Positions 29,351-34,364 of a stretch of DNA of 34,364 nucleotides are shown in pieces. The notes beneath the pieces are model-generated. The model saw nothing but the letters and a program-made list of their open reading frames with translations, had not been told where the DNA came from and did not search any database. This DNA is from an uncultured Ectothiorhodospiraceae bacterium (GTDB taxonomy: Bacteria > Pseudomonadota > Gammaproteobacteria > UBA9214): NCBI GenBank assembly GCA_947258515.1, contig CAMYIO010000014.1, forward strand, positions 7,161 through 41,524. Direction: 5' to 3'. The translations under genes and the position numbers were made by a program. The stretch's first letter is position 1, and each line of letters starts with the position of its first letter.

Positions 29351-30433
29351 ATGAAACATAAAATTGCAATCTTACCAGGCGATGGTATCGGTCCCGAGAT
29401 CATCGCTGAAGCCCGCCGGGTGCTGGAGGTGCTGCAATCCGAACAGGGCCTGTCCATCGAGACCGAACAGGCCGATATCGGTGGTAGCGCCTATGACGCG
29501 CACGGCCACCCGCTGCCGGCATCGACACTGAAAGTGGCCCGCGAGGCGGATGCCATACTGCTGGGTTCGGTTGGTGGTCCGCAATGGGAAACACTGGAAC
29601 GGGCACTGCGCCCTGAACAGGGCTTGCTGGGATTGCGTTCCGAACTGGCGCTGTTTGCAAATTTACGTCCCGCAATCCTGTATCCTCAGCTGGTATCGGC
29701 ATCGACCCTGAAGCCGGAGGTCGTCAGCGGACTCGATATCATGATCGTCCGTGAATTGACCGGCGGCATTTACTTCGGCCAGCCACGCGGCGTTCGCACA
29801 CTCGATGATGGCCAGCGGCAGGGTTTCAATACACTGGTCTATTCCGAAACGGAGATAGAGCGCATCGGCCGATCTGCATTCGAGATAGCACGTAAACGTT
29901 CCGGACGGCTGTGCTCGGTTGACAAGGCCAACGTACTGGAGGTTTCAGAACTGTGGCGCGAGGTCATGACCGGACTTGCCGATGAATACACCGATGTCGA
30001 GCTGAGTCATATGTACGTCGACAATGCCGCCATGCAACTGGTACGGGAACCGAAGCAATTTGATGTCATGGTAACGGGCAACATGTTTGGCGACATTCTC
30101 TCGGATGCGGCCGCCATGCTCACCGGTTCTATCGGCATGCTGCCTTCCGCATCACTGGACAGTCAGGGCAAGGGTATGTATGAGCCCATCCACGGCTCGG
30201 CACCGGACATCGCCGGACAGGATATTGCCAACCCGCTGGCAACCATACTGTCTGTCTCGATGATGTTGCGCTACAGCCTGAACGAGGCAGCGCTTGCGGA
30301 GCGCATCGATACCGCTGTCGGCAGCGTGCTCGACACGGGTTTAAGAACGGCCGATATTGCCTCAGCCGGCACACAAACGGTGGGCACCCGCGCCATGGGT
30401 GACGCGGTTGTTGCCGCCCTGCAGTCCGGCTAG
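29351..30433 (+). CDS. leuB: 3-isopropylmalate dehydrogenase
   Basis: LeuB oxidatively decarboxylates 3-isopropylmalate to 2-oxoisocaproate with NAD. The 360-residue protein is complete: [39 protein letters not shown], the substrate-binding [49 protein letters not shown] and the NAD site [13 protein letters not shown]. The C-terminus [11 protein letters not shown] matches normal LeuB length, so the sequence that abuts its stop codon has not truncated it. Confidence 0.98.
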   Translation: MKHKIAILPGDGIGPEIIAEARRVLEVLQSEQGLSIETEQADIGGSAYDAHGHPLPASTLKVAREADAILLGSVGGPQWETLERALRPEQGLLGLRSELALFANLRPAILYPQLVSASTLKPEVVSGLDIMIVRELTGGIYFGQPRGVRTLDDGQRQGFNTLVYSETEIERIGRSAFEIARKRSGRLCSVDKANVLEVSELWREVMTGLADEYTDVELSHMYVDNAAMQLVREPKQFDVMVTGNMFGDILSDAAAMLTGSIGMLPSASLDSQGKGMYEPIHGSAPDIAGQDIANPLATILSVSMMLRYSLNEAALAERIDTAVGSVLDTGLRTADIASAGTQTVGTRAMGDAVVAALQSG

Positions 30434-30530
30434 GAGCCTGTCGGACTTAGGTGATCGTAGCGAGCATGATGGGAGAACGAGTACAAATGGTCACGATTTC
30501 GAGGCGCATAGTGGGCCTACGCAACGAAAC
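30434..30530. repeat. Repeat/IS-end-like sequence between leuB and asd
   Basis: This stretch begins at the base after the leuB stop (GAGCCTGTCGGACTTAGG) and runs to about 30530, where Asd homology starts. It includes an imperfect hairpin with TTTCG (30497-30501) and CGAAA (30525-30529) as outer arms. From memory it resembles dispersed repeats and insertion-sequence ends in other proteobacteria that start with a GAGCCTGTCGGACTT-like terminal repeat, but I cannot name a family. The matching opposite end is not seen nearby, so it would be a remnant or solo end. Confidence 0.5.
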
Positions 30531-31545
30531 TCTTTATGATGTAGCTGTCGTGGGCGCCACCGGTGCCGTGGGCGAGGCCATGCTGGAAATCCTGGCTGAA
30601 CGCAAATTCCCGGTGAACACTGTCTATCCGCTTGCCAGTAGCCGCTCGGCCGGTAAAAAAGTGCCTTTCGGCAACACATACCTCACGGTTCAGGATCTTG
30701 ACAGCTTTGATTTTTCCAGGGTACAAATCGGCCTGTTCTCTGCCGGCGCCGGTATTTCCGAAAAATATGCGCCCATTGCCGCGGCCGCCGGTTGCGTCGT
30801 CATCGACAACACCTCGCAGTTTCGCTACGACGACGAGATCCCGCTGGTGGTACCCGAGGTGAATCCGCAAGCCATCGCCGACTACACACGTCACAACATC
30901 ATCGCCAACCCGAATTGCTCAACCATACAGATGCTGGTCGCGCTGAAGCCGTTACATGATGAAGCGGGTATCGAGCGTATCAACGTCTGCACCTATCAGG
31001 CGGTGTCGGGTACCGGCAAAGAGGCCATAGAGGAACTGGCCATGCAGACCGCCGAACTGCTGAACGGTCGCACCGCCAAGGCAACGGTCTACCCAAAACA
31101 GATCGCCTTCAATGTCTTGCCGCAAATCGATGTCTTCATGGACAACGGCTATACCAAGGAAGAAATGAAGATGGTCTGGGAAACCCGCAAGATATTTGCC
31201 GATGACTCGATTCAGCTGAGCGCCACCTGCGTTCGCATCCCGGTCTTTTACGGTCACTCCGAAGCCGTGCAGGTGGAAACTGACAAGCCGATCTCCGAAC
31301 AGGAAGCGAGGCAACTGCTTACTGCCATGCCCGGCGTGGTAGTGATGGACGAACGGGCCGCTGGTGGTTATCCCACTGCGGTTACTGAATCTGTGGGCCA
31401 GGACGCAGTTTTTGTGGGTCGAATACGTCAGGATATTTCCATGCAAAACGGCCTGAATATGTGGGTAGTTTCCGACAATGTTCGGAAAGGTGCAGCATTA
31501 AACTCAATCCAGATTGCAGAGCTATTGATAAAAGACTTTTTATAA
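30511..31545 (+). CDS. asd: Aspartate-semialdehyde dehydrogenase
   Basis: Asd reduces aspartyl-phosphate to aspartate semialdehyde, the precursor of lysine, diaminopimelate, methionine and threonine. The homologous part begins YDVAVVGATGAVGEAML at 30535. Other motifs are the NADP region LASSRSAG, LFSAGAGISEKYAP, the catalytic cysteine in NPNCSTIQM, and ATCVRIPVFYGHSEAVQVE. The GTG at 30511 is chosen: GAGG lies six bases before it, and it adds only eight residues to the usual N-terminus, giving 344 residues. ATG codons at 30466, 30469 and 30487 and GTG 30451 are longer alternatives. All of these starts lie in the repeat-like sequence after leuB. Confidence 0.95.
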   Translation: MGLRNETLYDVAVVGATGAVGEAMLEILAERKFPVNTVYPLASSRSAGKKVPFGNTYLTVQDLDSFDFSRVQIGLFSAGAGISEKYAPIAAAAGCVVIDNTSQFRYDDEIPLVVPEVNPQAIADYTRHNIIANPNCSTIQMLVALKPLHDEAGIERINVCTYQAVSGTGKEAIEELAMQTAELLNGRTAKATVYPKQIAFNVLPQIDVFMDNGYTKEEMKMVWETRKIFADDSIQLSATCVRIPVFYGHSEAVQVETDKPISEQEARQLLTAMPGVVVMDERAAGGYPTAVTESVGQDAVFVGRIRQDISMQNGLNMWVVSDNVRKGAALNSIQIAELLIKDFL

Positions 31546-31866
31546 TGAATACTTGCACGCGGTAGTGAAGATCTCGTCTAAGAAAAAATTTCACGAAATC
31601 CGGGCAGTTTTGAGCAGATTTCCTTAAAATTATCCTGAGTGTGCCTGATCACAGCTCAGAAGCGGAGGAAAAGGGCTTAATTTGAACCTTACTTCTTAAA
31701 TGTAGGTTGCTGTTTTTTAATGGATTAAACATTTAAGTGGAGGGTTGGCCAACGTTCACTGCGACATTATCGGTCAGCAACGTTGGTACGCAAAAGCAGT
31801 AAGCATTTGCGGCCTGACACTGAGTTCAATGGGATCAGGGAAATTATCGTTTGTAGGAAAGACTAT
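31546..31866. other. 321-base AT-rich leader between asd and fimV
   Basis: No gene is seen. The region contains two perfect eight-base inverted repeats: CTTAAATG/CATTTAAG (31695-31702, 31730-31737) and CCAACGTT/AACGTTGG (31749-31756, 31779-31786). The base composition is clearly lower in GC than the leu genes. No convincing sigma70 promoter or intrinsic terminator was found. Confidence 0.5.
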
Positions 31867-34364
31867 ATGATGCGCAAAGCTGCTGCCGTTCTTACCGCAA
31901 TCTGCTGTCTGATGGCCAGCCAGGTCTATGCTCTTGGCCTGGGCTCTCTTACCCTGGAATCCTCTCTGAATCAGCCGCTCAGTGCGCGAATCGAAATCGT
32001 CGATCTGGGCGGGGTAAGCCCGGCAGAAATCGTCGTGCAAATGGGTTCGCAGCAGGATTTTCAACGCTTCAATCTGGAGCGTACCAACTTTTTCTCCGAC
32101 GTCGATTTCACCATTGAAAGCACTGCGCAAGGTATCTTCGTGCTGCTGACCAGCAACCAGTCTGTGCGTGAGCCGTATCTGAGTTTTATTCTCGACACGC
32201 GCTGGCCCAGTGGCAGAATTCTCAGCGAACATACTGTACTCCTGGATCTGCCGGTATTCAGTGATGCCCGGTCCATAGCAGAACCCATCAATCAGCCGGT
32301 GAGCCCGGTAGTTGAAACTGAGCCCGGCGTTGACCGCCAGCAACCAGCCCAGACTCCAGCAACAACAACCGCAACCTCAACCGATATAGAAACAGAGCCA
32401 GAGCCTGAAGTTAATGTTGAGCCCGAGCTATCCGTTGAGCCGGAGCCAGCTCCTGTCTTCAATGGGACAGCAGTGGCGGAAAATGTAATCACTGAAGCGC
32501 CTGCGGTCCCTGACAGTCTGGAGATCCAGGAGACTGACACTCTATGGGAAGTCGCCATGAGAGTTCGTCCGGACAGCTCGGTGACCATTCAACAGACCAT
32601 GCTGGCTATTCAAAGGCTGAATCCTGACGCGTTTGTGGGCGGCAATATCAATCGACTGCGAGCTGGCGAGACGCTGCGGATTCCAGATTTGAGCCAGGTC
32701 CAGAGCATCAGTCAGCAACAGGCCGTATCCGAGGTAAGCCGACAGAATCAGCAGGCGGACCTCAATGTGCAGCCACTGACCGCGCCTGCCTCGGGTCCCA
32801 GCTCCCTGGCTTCCAGCGAGCAACAGGGTCAGCTCAGAGTGAACTGGATGCCCGAATCGAGGCGCTTGAGAATCAGCTTGCCTTGCAAGCGGAAGAGTCT
32901 GACCGCGCCAGTCTGCAACAGGCAGAGCTGGTGGCCCGCCTTAATGACCTGGATGAACAGATCGCTGCGGCCATGGAGATTATCAGTCTGCAGGATCAGC
33001 AGCTGGCTCAGTTGCAACAATCTCTTGCCGAGTCTGCAGTGCAGGCCAGTCTGCAGCAGGAGCAGCCGGTGGCGGAAGTCGAGCAACCAGTGGCAACTGT
33101 ATCCGAGTCGCAACCGGTCAGAACAGCTCCACCCAGTTTTCTGAATAGCGTGACAACGGTGCTGAACAATAATTCACTGATTCTTATTATTGTTTCGGTG
33201 CTGGTGGTGTTGCTGACGGTGATGTTGTTGATGAGACGCAACAGGGCGGTCACCGCCGAGGGGCTTGAGGTTGAATTCGATGATGCGGTAATGCCTCAAG
33301 ATGGTCCGGAAGTAGCTGGCGAGCAGCGCGTCGATAAAGTAGAGCCAGATGAGGAAGCGGTGTTGGCGGTGGCTGGTATGGCCGGTACAGCGCTTGCAAA
33401 TGACCAGCAGGAAGTGTCCGACGTCACAGACACCGGGGAGGCTGTCGGCGATTCGGACAACGAAGAGGCCGCTTTTGAGGATTTCGGTGAGGCGTTAGAG
33501 GAACAGTCAGAGCGCGTCGCTGAGACCGAGGCGGCAGTGGAAACGGCGTTGCAGGAAGAATCCTTGGCAATGACTGCCGACCAGGCGATCCAGGAAACTG
33601 ATCGGGAACAGGCAGAATTTACAGATCAATCAGAAGATGAAACTGAGTCCGAGCTAGAGGCAGAAGCGCTTGAGATTACCGGCATAAATGTCCCTGACCA
33701 AGCCGAGCAGGCTCAGGATGATGAAGCAGGTGAGCCCGAGGAGATCGTGGATTTCGAACTGGATACCGAAGTTGACTCCGAGCAAGAGGAAGAGCAGTCG
33801 GCTGAGGTGGTGGATTTTGACATAGACGAATTCCTTGATGAGGACCAAGCAGCGGTTGAGATGCAAGCTGATGAAGACCAGGGTGACTCATCTACGCCAG
33901 AGCAGGGTATAGATTTTGAGCTTGATACGGATTTCGACGATGAATTTGAGGGAGAGCCTGCGGACGAGAGTACCGGGATGGGCGTCGAGGAAGTTGAATT
34001 TACTGCTGAATCAGATAGCGGCGAGGTTGAACAGATTGACGTTGAGCAGGCAGGCGAGGCCGACGCGCAGCTGGATATTGATACTTCTGCGCTGGAAGGC
34101 GACGAAACCGAAGAAAATGCCGATAAAGACACCGCTCCCGGGGAAGATATCGAGTCACTTGATTTTGATCTGAGTGCTGAGGGCATTAGTGATGCTGACG
34201 ACGCAGATGGCGCTGATCTAGAATCTGTCTCAGACTCAGAAGTGGAAACGTTTGATTTCGAGCTGGGGGCCGTGGATGCCGGGGACGCATTGGCAGAAGC
34301 ACCGGAAGAAAATCAGCTAGCGGAACAAGAACAGGCTGCGGAAGATCTGGATAGCGTCGATTTT
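31867..34364 (+). CDS. fimV: FimV-like pilus/polar-hub protein, frameshifted and 3' partial
   Basis: FimV is a peptidoglycan-binding inner membrane protein needed for type IV pilus assembly and polar organisation. AGGAAAG precedes the ATG at 31867 by five bases (a second ATG is at 31870). A signal peptide ends near residue 22 (SQVYA). The FimV N-terminal motif LGSLTLESSLNQPLSARIEI follows, then a Pro/Glu-rich linker and a LysM domain (residues about 224-275). After GPSSLASSEQQG the frame breaks. Between about 32780 and 32840 the sequence continues in another frame with a coiled coil (ELDARIEALENQLALQ), a transmembrane helix (SLILIIVSVLVVLLTVMLLM, near 33170-33235) and a long acidic region that stays open to the window end. 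The break fits loss of one base. The asd-fimV order matches Pseudomonas. Confidence 0.85.

Noticed and set aside
32810-32845. Programmed -1 frameshift in fimV
   Set aside because: I found no slippery heptamer or downstream pseudoknot, and FimV is not known to use recoding. Mutation or sequence error is simpler.

Overview
The window looks like a piece of a gammaproteobacterial chromosome of moderate-to-high GC. It is gene-dense and made almost entirely of core genes. The support for this lineage is the family make-up (FleN, FliA, FimV, PrmB, SecDF-YajC) and two gene orders familiar from Pseudomonas-like genomes: prmB - small gene - aroC - MFS transporter, and leuC-leuD-leuB-asd-fimV. I saw no phage, CRISPR array, toxin-antitoxin pair or complete insertion sequence.

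Layout. (1) 1-3453: the 3' end of a GGDEF/EAL c-di-GMP protein, then a fleN-fliA pair behind a sigma54-like promoter, and a small membrane-tailed protein with a GYF_2-like domain. (2) 3440-4838, minus strand: amrA and amrB homologues (AMMECR1 and MEMO families). (3) 4871-14250: a glycogen/alpha-glucan cluster. glgB is divergent from glgC, a GH57 glucanase and malQ; these converge on glgP. A tRNA-Leu(CAA) lies just upstream of glgP. No glycogen synthase (glgA) is present. (4) 14499-19915: queA-tgt-yajC-secD-secF. (5) 19917-23293, minus strand: a possible small protein, suhB, psd, a PCu(A)C copper chaperone and a SCO1/SenC protein. (6) 23340-27174: prmB, two small hypothetical genes, aroC and a broken MFS transporter gene. 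(7) 27254-31545: leuC, leuD, leuB and asd. (8) 31867-34364: fimV, frame-disrupted and cut by the window end.

How they work together. FleN and FliA control flagellar number and late flagellar genes. The EAL protein probably lowers c-di-GMP, which fits with motility. GlgC and GlgB serve glycogen synthesis, and GlgP, MalQ and probably the GH57 enzyme serve its breakdown and remodelling. QueA and Tgt make queuosine in tRNA. YajC-SecD-SecF assist the Sec translocon. The SCO and PCu(A)C proteins probably deliver copper to cytochrome c oxidase. LeuCDB catalyse leucine steps, Asd feeds the aspartate family, and AroC makes chorismate.

The notable signals are local lesions and regulatory arrangements rather than a new multigene system. 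asd appears to take its ribosome-binding site and start codon from a repeat-like sequence inserted after leuB. FliA lacks the last residues of its promoter-reading domain. The MFS gene carries an internal deletion. fimV carries a frameshift. A 19-bp inverted repeat separates psd from suhB, and glgB and glgC seem to share overlapping face-to-face promoters. All of this was read by eye; no database search was possible.
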